A DNA stretch of 64,000 bases from positions 1-64,000 of the forward strand of contig JAQBYJ010000016.1 in the NCBI GenBank assembly GCA_027622555.1, read 5' to 3'. The position numbers and the translations under genes are program-made. This DNA comes from Verrucomicrobiota bacterium (GTDB taxonomy: Bacteria > Verrucomicrobiota > Verrucomicrobiia > Opitutales > UBA2995). The notes below the pieces were generated by a model that ran no database searches, was not told where the DNA came from, and saw only the letters and a list, made by a program, of their open reading frames with translations. Shown here in pieces: positions 19,583 to 28,775 of the stretch; position 1 is the first letter of the stretch; the number at the start of each line of letters is the position of its first letter.

Positions 19583-20127
19583 TCCACCGAATATTCGCAA
19601 CGGTATTTCAACAATAGGGTGGACGGACCCAATTCGAAAGATTCTTTTAGAATCAGAGCTACTTTCGGCACTGAATGGACCAGTGAGGTTCCTGAACCGA
19701 ATAACAAGGGTTCTACAGTTATCCAAAATTCATTGATCAATCCGGCTTCGAGGAAGGCGCTGTAAATAAAACTTCCACCAAGAATAGCTACCCTTGGATT
19801 GGTCATGCCAATTCCTTGAATTTCCTTCACGATTTCCAAAGGTGTCTTTGCTGTAAATTCCAAGCGATCCGGTACTTCCAGGTGTTTGTATGTCTCTGGT
19901 TCATTTGTGATAACGATTCGTTTATCGTTTGAATCGTTCAGGACCATTGGCAGTAGGTATTCCCTCGAAACGTCGAAAGTGCGACGCCCCATAATTTTGA
20001 AATCGAATGCTTTTACTGCCTTTGGAAACCACGCCTTATCCGCTTCTGACGTAAAACCTGTTCCCGGCTTATGACCCCGGGTAATAAATCCATCCAGGGA
20101 AGTAGCTGCGATCGCAATTATTTCCAT
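19579..20127 (-). CDS. Dihydrofolate reductase-like (RibD C-terminal) protein
   Basis: A 182-residue protein of the DHFR/RibD C-terminal fold. The start [16 protein letters not shown], the [14 protein letters not shown] segment and [25 protein letters not shown] match the NADPH-binding and dimer strands of this family. It could be a DHFR, a 5-amino-6-(ribosylamino)uracil reductase or an unrelated reductase; nothing in the neighbourhood decides. The last codon overlaps cysH. Confidence 0.82.
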   Translation of the reverse strand: MEIIAIAATSLDGFITRGHKPGTGFTSEADKAWFPKAVKAFDFKIMGRRTFDVSREYLLPMVLNDSNDKRIVITNEPETYKHLEVPDRLEFTAKTPLEIVKEIQGIGMTNPRVAILGGSFIYSAFLEAGLINEFWITVEPLLFGSGTSLVHSVPKVALILKESFELGPSTLLLKYRCEYSVD

Positions 20128-20221
20128 GAGGTAAAAAGTGGTGATGAATCCGATGCGTGCAAGTTAAAGAAATGGTGTTCAGGCTTGCAAAAGTGGAATA
20201 GTTTTTTTCTTTGTGAATCCT

Positions 20222-21365
20222 ATGATTACACCTGAGACCCGTTCTAATATCGAAGAAATTAACAAACGTGGTGGTTACCTGTGGAGGTATCTTTGACGTC
20301 GAGAATAAACAGACTCAGATAGCTGCCATGGAAGCAACCATGGGGGAACAAGATTTCTGGAATAACCAGGAGACTGCCCAGAAGACCGTTATCGACATGA
20401 ACTACTTGAAACGGTCTGTAAAACTGATGACAGACTTTCAGGTTAAGTTGGACGATATGAACGCATTGATGGAGTTGGTCGATGAGGAGGAAGGCGAACT
20501 GGAGGGCGAGTTTTCTATAGAACTAAAAACAACTGTCGATAACCTGGTTGTTGAATTGGACGAGCTTGAAATTAGCTCGTTCCTCAGTGGGCCACACGAC
20601 AGTGCCAATGCATTTCTAACGATTCACTCGGGTGCCGGTGGTACCGAATCCTGCGATTGGGCTGAAATGCTTTACCGCATGTATACCCGTTGGGCTGAGC
20701 GCAATGGCTACACGATTGAAATACAGGATATGCAACAAGGTGAAGAGGCGGGGCTTAGTCGAGTGACCATGCTTATTAGCGGTATCAACGCCTATGGATA
20801 TGCTAAAGCAGAGCGAGGCGTACATCGGCTGGTTCGGATCTCGCCTTTTGATTCAAACAAACGGCGGCACACTTCGTTTTGCTCGGTCGACGTTATTGCG
20901 GAAATTGTTGGTGAGGTGGATATCGAGATTAAAGAGGAAGATCTTCGTATTGATACTTACCGTTCAAGTGGTGCCGGCGGGCAGCATGTGAATAAAACAG
21001 AATCGGCTATACGTTTGACTCACATACCTTCTGGAATCGTTGTCGCCTGCCAGAATCAACGCTCTCAGCATAAAAACCGAGCGACCGCTATGAGTATTCT
21101 CAAATCTCGTCTCTTCGAAAAAATGGAAGACGAGAAGCGCGCTGAGATGGATCAATTCTATGGCGAGAAGGGAGAGATTGGCTGGGGAAATCAGATTCGC
21201 AGTTACGTTTTTCAACCGTATCAAATGGTGAAGGATCTTCGTACGGGCACAGATACTTCCGATATCCAGGGTGTGATGGATGGAGATATCAATCGCTTTA
21301 TTTATAGCTGGCTGCGAGCAGGGTGTCCCATCTCGAGAAATAAAAATATCAACATGGAAGATTAA
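20222..21365 (+). CDS. prfB: Peptide chain release factor 2 (programmed +1 frameshift)
   Basis: RF2 ends translation at UGA and UAA. The gene starts at ATG 20222 with 24 codons in one frame up to an in-frame TGA at 20294-20296; a +1 shift there joins the main frame (GAC at 20295) to give about 380 residues. The stop-codon recognition motif SPF is in [13 protein letters not shown] and the peptidyl-transferase GGQ is at about 252-254, in [20 protein letters not shown] at 20268 in the second frame is not needed and would drop the conserved N-terminal helix. An unknown ATP-grasp-like gene follows after 2 bp. Confidence 0.93.
20282..20297 (+). promoter_or_regulatory. RF2 autoregulatory +1 frameshift site
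   Basis: The sequence TGGAGGTATCTTTGAC contains a Shine-Dalgarno-like GGAGGT three bases before the CTT slippery codon, then TGA followed by C, as in other bacterial prfB genes. When RF2 is scarce, the ribosome pauses on TGA, the tRNA-Leu slips from CTT to TTT, and reading continues with GAC. This makes RF2 synthesis self-limiting. Confidence 0.93.
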
Positions 21366-21367
21366 GT

Positions 21368-22783
21368 ATGGGTAGTCCATTTGATGTGCCCGGTCATTCC
21401 TACCAGCACCTAAAGGAAACATTTCAAGCCACCTCCCTTTTCGAGGATAAAACTTGGAAATTGTCTCCTCATGCCTGGCCAATCAGTCAAAAGGAACTCG
21501 ATGAAATCAGGACCCTGGGTCAAGCATGTCTTGATTTTCATAAAGCACTTGAGACGCTTTATATTCGTTCTTCAGAAGGGAAAAAACTTCTCAGAAATAA
21601 AGACCTCTTTGCCCCTTGGGTCGCGGATTATCTCGACAGAGGTAAACCTCATCACCTGATTAAGCACGGGCGATGCAAAGCGACACGTGGACAACTGCCG
21701 GTTGTCATTCGTCCAGATCTTTTAGTCACCGAAGAAGGTTTTGCCCTGACAGAAATCGATTCTGTGCCTGGCGGTATCGGACTCACCGCCTTTCTGAATC
21801 GATTGTATTCAAGTGTGAATGACCGCGTTATTGGAAATGCGGATTTGATGTTGAAGTATTTCTACAAGGCTCTTGCGTCTAAGACACCTGACAAACATGC
21901 ACCGATGATTGTCATCGTCGTCAGCGATGAGGCAGCAACCTATCGTCCAGAGATGGTTTGGGTCTGTAATGAACTTCAGAAACTTGGCAAACGCGTCTAT
22001 TGTTTCCATCCGGATGAAGTGTATCCGTTGGGCGATAATATGCATGTGTCTATTGATGGAAATCCTGAGAAGGTGGATGTCATTTATCGTTTCTTCGAAT
22101 TGTTCGACTTGCCCAACTTGAAAACCATCCCGTTTTACTTCGAAGCTTTGGAAAAAGAAGAAGTGGAGCTTACTCCACCTATGAGGGCATTCCAGGAAGA
22201 GAAGTTGAGTCTTGGTTTATTTCATCACGGTATGCTTGCACAATTTTGGAGTGAGAATTTGCCCAAACGGTCTTTCAATGCTTTGTCCAAAGTCATCCCC
22301 AAAAGCTGGGTGATGGATCACACACCTTTGCCTCCTACAGCGGTTTTGGATGGTCCGCTGGTGAGTGGAAAACCCATTCGTGAATGGTCTGATCTTTCAA
22401 ATGCTTCCCAAAAGGAACGAAACTTGATCATAAAGATCAGTGGATTTCACGAAACGGCATGGGGAGCTCGAAGTGTGACACTCGGGAGCGATTCATCCAG
22501 GGAAGTTTGGCAAGAGGGGATTCAGCAAGCAGTTGAAATGAGTGAGAATCATCTGCATATTTTGCAGGAGTATCGTAAGCCGAAGCGATTAACACATCCA
22601 GTCTATGCGGATCCTGAAAATGTTTTCCAAATGCAAGGACGAATTCGGCTCTGTCCTTACTTTTTTGTGGATGGAGAAACTGCCGAGTTGGCTGGCATCC
22701 TCGCTACTTTTTGTCCGGCAGATAAAAAAATAATTCACGGAATGCGCGACGCTGCGATGTTACCGTGTCAATTGGTTGATTAG
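21368..22783 (+). CDS. Conserved unknown protein, possibly ATP-grasp-like
   Basis: A 471-residue soluble protein I do not recognise. It starts 2 bp after prfB, so it is likely cotranscribed with it. The segment VIRPDLLVTEEGFALTEID followed by SVPGGIG resembles the nucleotide/substrate region of glutathionylspermidine-synthase-like and other ATP-grasp enzymes. ERNLIIKISGFHETAWGARSV could be the ATP-binding strand-loop. There is no signal peptide or membrane segment. Cys is scarce and no metal motif is visible. The ATP-grasp link is an inference from these two short stretches only. Confidence 0.6.
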   Translation: MGSPFDVPGHSYQHLKETFQATSLFEDKTWKLSPHAWPISQKELDEIRTLGQACLDFHKALETLYIRSSEGKKLLRNKDLFAPWVADYLDRGKPHHLIKHGRCKATRGQLPVVIRPDLLVTEEGFALTEIDSVPGGIGLTAFLNRLYSSVNDRVIGNADLMLKYFYKALASKTPDKHAPMIVIVVSDEAATYRPEMVWVCNELQKLGKRVYCFHPDEVYPLGDNMHVSIDGNPEKVDVIYRFFELFDLPNLKTIPFYFEALEKEEVELTPPMRAFQEEKLSLGLFHHGMLAQFWSENLPKRSFNALSKVIPKSWVMDHTPLPPTAVLDGPLVSGKPIREWSDLSNASQKERNLIIKISGFHETAWGARSVTLGSDSSREVWQEGIQQAVEMSENHLHILQEYRKPKRLTHPVYADPENVFQMQGRIRLCPYFFVDGETAELAGILATFCPADKKIIHGMRDAAMLPCQLVD

Positions 22784-22820
22784 GTAGACTCCATTTCCGT
22801 TTTTTTGCTTCGATTATGAG

Positions 22821-22846
22821 TGGCGCTCCCGCCGGGAGTTGAACCC
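22821..22846 (-). other. Putative attachment site: tRNA 3'-end-like fragment
   Basis: Read on the minus strand this is GGGTTCAACTCCC (a T-arm with its seven-base loop), then GGCGGGAGCG and CCA, the layout of a tRNA or tmRNA 3' end with encoded CCA. No tRNA body precedes it on the minus strand. It stands between the backbone gene ending at 22783 and the integrase at 22975, as expected for the displaced 3' fragment left when an element integrates in a tRNA gene. The intact gene should then lie at the other end of the element; I do not find it in this window. Confidence 0.55.
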
Positions 22847-22909
22847 TTAGCCTGAATCCCCTTGTTTTCAGTATTTAAAAGGCTTTCAGAGATTCGCCTT
22901 GAAACACTT

Positions 22910-22927
22910 GTAAGCATCCGTAAGCAT
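22910..22927 (+). repeat. Direct repeat GTAAGCAT upstream of the integrase
   Basis: Two 8 bp copies of GTAAGCAT at 22910 and 22920 are spaced ten bases apart, one helical turn. They lie between the att-like sequence and the integrase start. Closely spaced direct repeats here are typical arm-type or excisionase binding sites, but function is inferred. Confidence 0.4.
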
Positions 22928-22974
22928 TTTCTTTTCGGGGATTTTTATGCGAAACAACTTATTCAAGGAAACCA

Positions 22975-24246
22975 ATGGCCGGTAAAGGCCCCAAGTGGGT
23001 TAAGGAGGTTCGGCGCGGCAATGTGACCGTAAAGGTCTATCGGATTGCACGCAAAGACACCAAATCGGGTTTCATTTACGGGGTATCCTGGAAGGACTCA
23101 GGCGGAAAATGGACCCAGAGGCAAAAAGTTGACCTGAAAAAAGCAATGGATCTGGCGAAAAAGACCGCCGACGAATTGCATTTAGGAAAGGTTCTGACTC
23201 CCGAATTTACGCAATCCGAACTGGAGGGTTTGGGCCATGCAAAGAAATTGCTAGGGGATGTTCCTTTGCTTTCCGCCGTCCAAGAATGGAAAAGAGCGAA
23301 TGAGTTGACCGCAGGGCAGATTATCCCCGCAGCTCAGGACTGGTATGACCGGAACACCGGAAAAATCAAAAAGGCCACCGTTGGCGAAGTAATAGACGTA
23401 TTTTTGAAATCAAAAAGGGAGGATGGTAAAACCACGAAGAAAAGTTATGAAGACACCTTTCCGTCCTTAAATGCGGCAATGGGTAATGTCCCTATTACGA
23501 GAATCACCGCCACTCGGATCCAAGATTGGTTGAATGGCATGACGGTAATTAAAACCCGTAAATCCGTCACAGGCCGCACCCGTAACACCCACAGAAAACG
23601 GGTTGTGACTTTGTTTCGATTTGCTTCAAGAAGAGGTTTTTTGCCGATTCACTTTAAGACCCAGGCCGAACTGACAGACCGCGCAAAGGAGGATGATATT
23701 AACATAGGCATTGCCGATGCAGATAATTATCAGAAGCTTTTAGACCTGATGAGGGATGAATTTCCCCATTATCTGGCGGCAACGGTATTAGCGGGCTTAT
23801 GTGGAATGCGCAGGTCAGAAGTTCATGGGCAGTTGTGGGCGGATATTAGTCTGGAACGGCGCTTTGTTCGTGTTACGAATGCGAAGCCAAACACACCTGC
23901 AAAACGATTGGTTACGCTATGCGATACGGCCATTGAATGGCTGATGCTTTGCGAGAATCGGGTGGGGGAGGTTTGTCCAGGCACGACCATGTTCATGGAT
24001 CGAATTCGCTTTATCGGAAAAGGCCGGGGGTTGGTTCTCCATAAAAACTGCTTTCGTGATTCGTTCATTTCCTGCCGGATCGCTGCAACGGGGGAGGTGG
24101 ACCGGACGGCATTGGAGGCAGGGACAAGTGCCAAGATGATTCACAAGCACTACAGGGAACTTGTGACAACCGAAGAGGGGCAAGCCTGGTTTAAGGTCAG
24201 TCCGTACAGACCAAGCGGGAAGGTGGTTAGTTATGACGCGGGATGA
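22975..24246 (+). CDS. Tyrosine-type integrase of the integrative element
   Basis: A 423-residue site-specific recombinase. An N-terminal Lys/Arg-rich region resembles an arm-type DNA-binding domain; a core-binding SAM-like domain lies around 140-220. The catalytic domain has Arg in GLCGMRRSEVHG. The usual HxxR box is NCFRDSFIS (Asn in place of His), and the nucleophile Tyr is in HKHYREL. The His replacement is seen in other integrases of this broad type, from recall. It lies next to an att-like sequence and is the first gene of the element; its last 14 bp overlap the next gene. Confidence 0.85.
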   Translation: MAGKGPKWVKEVRRGNVTVKVYRIARKDTKSGFIYGVSWKDSGGKWTQRQKVDLKKAMDLAKKTADELHLGKVLTPEFTQSELEGLGHAKKLLGDVPLLSAVQEWKRANELTAGQIIPAAQDWYDRNTGKIKKATVGEVIDVFLKSKREDGKTTKKSYEDTFPSLNAAMGNVPITRITATRIQDWLNGMTVIKTRKSVTGRTRNTHRKRVVTLFRFASRRGFLPIHFKTQAELTDRAKEDDINIGIADADNYQKLLDLMRDEFPHYLAATVLAGLCGMRRSEVHGQLWADISLERRFVRVTNAKPNTPAKRLVTLCDTAIEWLMLCENRVGEVCPGTTMFMDRIRFIGKGRGLVLHKNCFRDSFISCRIAATGEVDRTALEAGTSAKMIHKHYRELVTTEEGQAWFKVSPYRPSGKVVSYDAG

Positions 24247-24904
24247 AGCATTCAAAAGGTTGTATGCTCTGCGGGGTAAGCTGTTCTTTGGTGATGATTG
24301 GAAAAGCAATAGGAAGATGGGAAATCTTGAGAACACCTTGCTTGATTGGGCAACAAGGAATCATCGGCTAAAAGTCCATTGGACCGAAACGGAACCGACG
24401 GAAACAGCAATCTTGGGGCATATTCCAGGGTGGGTAAAAAAGAAAGACCATATAACAATTTCGCAATTCGCCAGAATGTATGAGAGGGCCGCTTTGAATG
24501 CTCCCGTCAAAAAGAACGATTACAATGTCTGCATGGCGTTCATTGTAACCATGGGGTTCTCTTATTCTGAAAAGTTTAAGGGCTTGGTTGAGCAAACCGG
24601 AATTTATCGGCCCTGGGCGGTGGACCTGGAGCGGTGGCAAAAGTTCATGAAACCAAAGGTTATGGAGATGCGGGAAGAACTGGAACAATTTCCGGGATTT
24701 CCGCCGTCTACCCAGCACGTCTTGGATGTTTTGAAACAGCTTGAACGTGATCCGGACAATATAATCCGTTCCCGGGAAAACAGATTGAAGAAATATATTG
24801 AAGACTTTGAAAACAAATATAGCGGGGAGATCGGCTTTAAAAGTGTTCCTCCGTCTTCAAAGGGCGGAAAAAGAAAGTCGGGCTCTCGGGCAAAAATACA
24901 TTAG
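24233..24904 (+). CDS. Unknown element protein
   Basis: A 223-residue soluble, charged protein with no family I recognise. The start overlaps the integrase end by 14 bp, so the two are translationally linked. The C-terminal third is helical and Lys/Arg-rich (DNIIRSRENRLKKYIEDFEN, then a GGKRKSGSR tail), suggesting nucleic-acid contact. It has no signal peptide or membrane segment. A hairpin follows at 24911. Confidence 0.55.
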   Translation: MTRDEAFKRLYALRGKLFFGDDWKSNRKMGNLENTLLDWATRNHRLKVHWTETEPTETAILGHIPGWVKKKDHITISQFARMYERAALNAPVKKNDYNVCMAFIVTMGFSYSEKFKGLVEQTGIYRPWAVDLERWQKFMKPKVMEMREELEQFPGFPPSTQHVLDVLKQLERDPDNIIRSRENRLKKYIEDFENKYSGEIGFKSVPPSSKGGKRKSGSRAKIH

Positions 24905-24910
24905 TTTTTA

Positions 24911-24943
24911 AACTACCCCACTTCTGATAATTTTGGGGTAGTT
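24911..24943. terminator. Perfect 10 bp hairpin, possible terminator or operator
   Basis: AACTACCCCA at 24911-24920 pairs perfectly with TGGGGTAGTT at 24934-24943 around a 13-base loop, directly after the stop of the preceding gene. The T-rich side is on the left (TTTTTA before the stem), so it is not a standard plus-strand terminator. It could act on the minus strand or as a binding site in front of the excisionase-like gene. Confidence 0.4.
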
Positions 24944-24998
24944 AGGTGCCTTTCGTGGGTTGTTTATAAATGCTGTTTTGTTTCTATTATTTGGAGCA

Positions 24999-25202
24999 AT
25001 GCCAGCAATAGCACACGATGAGACAATCCCAACTGAAGAAGTCCAAAGACTTACTGGGTACGCTCATCGTCAAAGCTTTTGGCGAGCATTTCCAAAGTTA
25101 AGGATTCCATGTTATCATATCAACTCGAAGCGGATTATTTTCTATAGATCCGAGGTTGAGGGATGGCTTGAGGATCGAAAAAGAAATCGACCACAAACCT
25201 AA
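24999..25202 (+). CDS. Excisionase-like helix-turn-helix protein
   Basis: A 67-residue protein with the small winged-helix/MerR-like HTH seen in AlpA and phage Xis: IPTEEVQRLTGYAHRQSFWR, then YHINSKRIIFYRSEVEGWL, where the last part is the typical wing and closing helix. ATG 24999 has a good GGAG five bases upstream; an upstream TTG would add a hydrophobic stretch that does not fit a DNA-binding protein. Together with the integrase it probably controls excision and perhaps transcription of the element. Confidence 0.65.
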   Translation: MPAIAHDETIPTEEVQRLTGYAHRQSFWRAFPKLRIPCYHINSKRIIFYRSEVEGWLEDRKRNRPQT

Positions 25203-25266
25203 ACCAAAAAAGAGGAAACCGTGGCAATCTATCCAGGACAACCACGGTTTTGAAATTAAAACGACA

Positions 25267-25545
25267 ATGAAAATACCAACGGACTCTAAAGGCTCTTGCA
25301 AGCATAAATGGCGGGGCGTATTCTTGGACGGAAGGATCAAAGTAACAGCCAGGTTTGAAAACCATGGGAAAAACATGGTCCGGGAGTGGGACCCGATGCC
25401 GCCTTGGGAGGCGAAAATGACGCGCAAGACCTGGTCGCAATTTCAACGGGAATACCACTTGTTCCGTTGGGAAATCGCCCGTGATCTGTGCGAGCTGGCC
25501 GGCAAGCTGGATGTATTTATGGCCGTGACAAAGGGGAAGATATGA
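25267..25545 (+). CDS. Unknown small element protein
   Basis: A 92-residue basic protein from ATG 25267 (MKIPTDSKGSCKHKWRG). A TTG start at 25156 would give 129 residues but overlaps the excisionase-like gene. It contains a central WDPMPPWEAKMTRKTW stretch and a helical C-terminus; no family is recognised. It ends in ATGA shared with the primase start, so its translation is coupled to the replication gene. A role as a primase accessory factor is only a guess from this coupling. Confidence 0.5.
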   Translation: MKIPTDSKGSCKHKWRGVFLDGRIKVTARFENHGKNMVREWDPMPPWEAKMTRKTWSQFQREYHLFRWEIARDLCELAGKLDVFMAVTKGKI

Positions 25546-27887
25546 ACCGGAACCTTGAAACCGCCCTAAAGCTCCGGGAAATAGGAATTGCCTGCATTCC
25601 GACCAACGGGAAGACAGCCATTTACCCTTGGAAGCGATGGCAAGATGATTTGCCCGACCCGGATTTATACCGGACCTGGTTTAGCAACGGTCGCAACATT
25701 GCACTGATAGGTGGAAAAGTAAAATGCCTCGACTTTGACGAGCCGGAAATTTATCCACTATTCGAGCAACGGGCGAAAGAATCCGGGCTTGGTGATATTG
25801 TTGACCGGTTGATCCGGCAGAAAACTCCATCGGGAGGGTGTCACCTGGTATGGCAATCAGACGGGGCACCGCTCCCAAACACCAAGTTAGCTGAAAAACA
25901 AAACCGGGAAGTATTGATTGAGACACGTGGAAAGGGCGGATATTTTCTAATAGCTCCATCCGAAGGCTATGAGCTTACACGCGGATCTTGGGAGGGAATA
26001 CCCTGCCTCAACGAAGATGAACAAGCCTCCTTGCTGGATCTTGCACGGTCATTCAATCAAAACGTGAAGGAAGATCCCAGGCGGGAAACCTTTGCTTCAG
26101 GCGAGTTGACCCCGGGCGACGAATACGACCAAAGCGGGAACTTTGAAGGACTGCTTGAAAAACACGGCTGGACCAAGTTAAGCGAAAAATATTGGCGGAG
26201 ACCCGGCAAAGACAAGGGCGTATCGGCATCATACAACCATATTCCGGGCCGGTTCTGTTGTTTCTCGACCTCTACCGTTTTCGAGGCGGAAAAAGTTTAT
26301 AAGCCGTTTGCGGTTTATGCGATCCTCGAACACGACGGCGACTTTAGCGCGGCGGCGTCCGCTCTGCGGCCACGCAGGGAAGATCGTGCGCTTGATTTGG
26401 AAGATGTTATTGGCCGGAATGAGGAAGAGAATACAACTTATCAGGACGCTGAACCTGAGGATAGGGAAGAAGCCGAGATGGAATTGCCGGAAATGCCTTT
26501 TCCGCTAAATGAAATCGTAAGCGAGGCCGTATCTCTCTACGGGGTTCATCCCGACATGCCGACACTTCAAGTCTTGTGTGCGGTCTCGGCTGCCATGAGA
26601 AAAAGTTTCAAACTCAGGATTCCACCTTTCGAGACCTTTGGGAACATATTCGGCTTTGTAACCGCAATCAGTGGTAGTGGAAAAACCCTTACCTCAAAAT
26701 TAATTAACAGGCCGTTGCATGAGTGGGAAATCGGCATGCAAAGACATTGGGAACTGAGGGTAAAGCCGTCAGTTAACGCGCAGATTCAAATTCTGAAAGG
26801 CAAACAGAAACGACTGGCTCAGCCTTCAAAGCAGGAATCCGAATCCAATTGCACGAAACAGCTTGAGGAGGTAAACAGGAAAATGGCAGAGCTCGAGGCT
26901 CGGTCAATAGTGCCGTCTCTCTTGGTGGAAGACGTGACCACGCAGGCGTTAGGCATGATGCTTCAGGCCAATGATGAGTATCTGGCTTTGCTCTCCTCGG
27001 AGGCCGGGGACGTTGTGGCCAATCTTTTTGGAAGAAACAACAGTAACAATCGAACAGATGAACACCTTTATCTGAAGGCGTTTTCCGGCGAATCGGGGAA
27101 GGTAAACCGGGTAGGCAGGGAACCAGTCATGTTAAGAGAACCAGTTATGACTGTATGCCTGTCTTCGACTCCGGACGAACTATCCGGATTATTCAATACC
27201 GACCGGTTCGTTACCGGCGGCTTGCTTCCACGATTCCTTATCTGTCTGAGCAAGTCCCCGCCGATGAGAGATGACGGCACAGCCCGTATGCCGGATCCCG
27301 GAGTCAGGGAACGGTGGGAAGCCTGTCTTCATGGGATTCTAAATATCAATGAAACTTTGACTGTAATTCCAACGCCTGAGGCTGAAAAAGTGTTTCGCGA
27401 TTATGGCAATAAATATGCCGATGCCTCAATTCAAATGCCGAAATTAGCATCCTTCAACACTCGTAGAAGGGAGATTGCTCAGAGGATCGCACTAATTATT
27501 CACGTTGCCCAACATGGCCCGGACGCGGGACACATCCGGATGGCCGTCAAGGGAGCTGAGACGGCTTGCAAATTGTCTGACTACTACGGGAGAGCATCCG
27601 CAAAAATAATCATGAAAGCCCGTCAGGGAATCGAAACGGGAGAGGTTGAGCGGATAATCGATACGGCCCGTCAGCACGGAGAGCAGACCGCAGACGGGTA
27701 TCAGATAAGCCTGAGGGACATTAAAAGACTGAAAGACATAAAGCCGGATAGAGTAAAAGAGTTGGCAACTAGCTACGGTGATTTGCTGAAAATCGAAACT
27801 CTTTCCTCAAACGAAAAGGGGGGTAGACCTTCAACGGTTGTAATCGTTAGCCGAGACGGTGGGGATGTCCGCCTAAGGATGGACTAG
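25542..27887 (+). CDS. Primase-polymerase / DUF3987 helicase-like protein
   Basis: A 781-residue protein from ATG 25542, overlapping the previous stop by 4 bp and preceded by GGGGAAG. The N-terminal ~190 residues match the bifunctional primase/polymerase (prim-pol) domain: GIACIPTNGKTAIYPWKRWQ, IALIGGKVKCLDFDEPE with the metal Asp residues, and TPSGGCHLVW. The second half is DUF3987, an AAA-like region with Walker A AISGSGKT near 375. Such fusions replicate plasmids, satellites and integrative elements. It is the element's replication module, with no relaxase or capsid gene beside it. Confidence 0.8.
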   Translation: MNRNLETALKLREIGIACIPTNGKTAIYPWKRWQDDLPDPDLYRTWFSNGRNIALIGGKVKCLDFDEPEIYPLFEQRAKESGLGDIVDRLIRQKTPSGGCHLVWQSDGAPLPNTKLAEKQNREVLIETRGKGGYFLIAPSEGYELTRGSWEGIPCLNEDEQASLLDLARSFNQNVKEDPRRETFASGELTPGDEYDQSGNFEGLLEKHGWTKLSEKYWRRPGKDKGVSASYNHIPGRFCCFSTSTVFEAEKVYKPFAVYAILEHDGDFSAAASALRPRREDRALDLEDVIGRNEEENTTYQDAEPEDREEAEMELPEMPFPLNEIVSEAVSLYGVHPDMPTLQVLCAVSAAMRKSFKLRIPPFETFGNIFGFVTAISGSGKTLTSKLINRPLHEWEIGMQRHWELRVKPSVNAQIQILKGKQKRLAQPSKQESESNCTKQLEEVNRKMAELEARSIVPSLLVEDVTTQALGMMLQANDEYLALLSSEAGDVVANLFGRNNSNNRTDEHLYLKAFSGESGKVNRVGREPVMLREPVMTVCLSSTPDELSGLFNTDRFVTGGLLPRFLICLSKSPPMRDDGTARMPDPGVRERWEACLHGILNINETLTVIPTPEAEKVFRDYGNKYADASIQMPKLASFNTRRREIAQRIALIIHVAQHGPDAGHIRMAVKGAETACKLSDYYGRASAKIIMKARQGIETGEVERIIDTARQHGEQTADGYQISLRDIKRLKDIKPDRVKELATSYGDLLKIETLSSNEKGGRPSTVVIVSRDGGDVRLRMD

Positions 27888-28474
27888 AACAAATCTCTGC
27901 TGACCGATTTTGTGCTTAACAAGGCTTTATAGTGATTAAGTGCTTTTACCATCCGATCAGCTGCCTGAGTAGATTTGCAGTTATAACTTTGGTCCTCGAA
28001 GTATTTTGCTGGTCCTTTTGATCCTGTTGTTGTCCCGACGCTTTTCATGGCGTTCTCCCCCTTTTTACATTCAAACACAAAACGTGTGCCATTTTGGGAA
28101 ATTCTAACCCTACGTAAATTAATCGTAACTAAATACTCAAAGTTTTCAGTATTTCGCCCTAAAAATATATTGAAGGTGTGCTTAAAACTGATTTGACCAT
28201 CTTCCAAGCTTACGAAGTCTGATTGGGATGCTGTTATTTCAACTTGCCGGACCCTTTTAACGATTTTCGTATTTAACAACGATTCAATATTTTCCTCAAT
28301 CCATGTCTTTGTATCCTCAAGTGATGGCTCCGTTGATGTCACATCTGAAGTAATCGGCTGCGCCGCTAAAAAGCAACTTCCTATCAGTAACTTTTCCTCA
28401 GAACCTGGCCAAATGGATCGAGGAAAGATTCCACGAGGGCTCAGACATAGAACAGATAGTGGGAGCGCCGCCAC
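27884..28474 (-). CDS. Unknown protein, N-terminally truncated at a repeat
   Basis: The supported part is about 27884-28350: a hydrophilic protein with EENIESLLNTKIVKRVRQ, a beta-rich middle and a KKGENAMKSVG loop. I do not recognise it. No ATG occurs upstream in frame before the dispersed repeat at 28355-28390. The longest frame runs through that repeat and into sequence antisense to another gene fragment, so its first ~40 residues are probably not genuine. I infer the gene lost its 5' end at this junction. The 3' end overlaps the primase gene by 4 bp, convergently. Confidence 0.45.
   Translation of the reverse strand: MAALPLSVLCLSPRGIFPRSIWPGSEEKLLIGSCFLAAQPITSDVTSTEPSLEDTKTWIEENIESLLNTKIVKRVRQVEITASQSDFVSLEDGQISFKHTFNIFLGRNTENFEYLVTINLRRVRISQNGTRFVFECKKGENAMKSVGTTTGSKGPAKYFEDQSYNCKSTQAADRMVKALNHYKALLSTKSVSRDLF
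28355..28390 (-). repeat. Dispersed repeat, copy 1 (minus orientation)
   Basis: On the minus strand this reads TTACTGATAGGAAGTTGC, then TTTTTAGCGGCGCAGCCG. It matches the left ~36 bp of the fuller copies at 30768, 32947 and 33119. It sits exactly between two genes that both lack their 5' ends, so it marks a rearrangement junction at the right side of the integrative element. Confidence 0.75.
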
Positions 28475-28728
28475 CCGCCATCGGAGGCAAAGTTACTTTG
28501 ACGGAATGGCGTCCAACGCAGTTTTGTTTAAGATACGAAGGTGATCAGCATGCCGAAGGGTTGATCTACGCGCTGACTTTCAAACTCTTTCGCCACCTGC
28601 AAGCCGATATTTTCGGAATGACCGCCTATAAAACACGCGCAGGTCCTTTTGTATCGCTCTACTTCAACCTCCCCACGACCCTCTCACTCGAAGAAGGAAA
28701 AACCTTAATCGACCAGCACTTTACTTGA
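28391..28728 (+). pseudogene. C-terminal fragment of an unknown protein
   Basis: An open frame of about 112 residues runs out of the repeat at 28355-28390: NLAKWIEERFHEGSDIEQIV, then a Gly/Pro-rich turn, TEWRPTQFCLRYEGDQ, and LIYALTFKLFRHLQADIFGM to a normal stop at 28728. There is no ATG; the first possible start is GTG 28459. The composition is that of a real folded protein, so I read it as the surviving C-terminus of a gene cut at the repeat. I do not recognise the family. Confidence 0.5.
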
Positions 28729-28775
28729 AGCCTGGGATTTCGCCCGAACGCCGGTTAGGACTTCACCAGTTTCAT

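Noticed and set aside
22910-22927. Direct repeat as a CRISPR-like array
   Set aside because: Only two 8 bp units with a 2 bp spacer; no cas genes anywhere in the window.
28459-28473. GGGAGCGCC as an inverted match to the att-like sequence at 22821
   Set aside because: Only 9 bp match, in opposite orientation and inside a coding fragment; too short to call a right attachment site.
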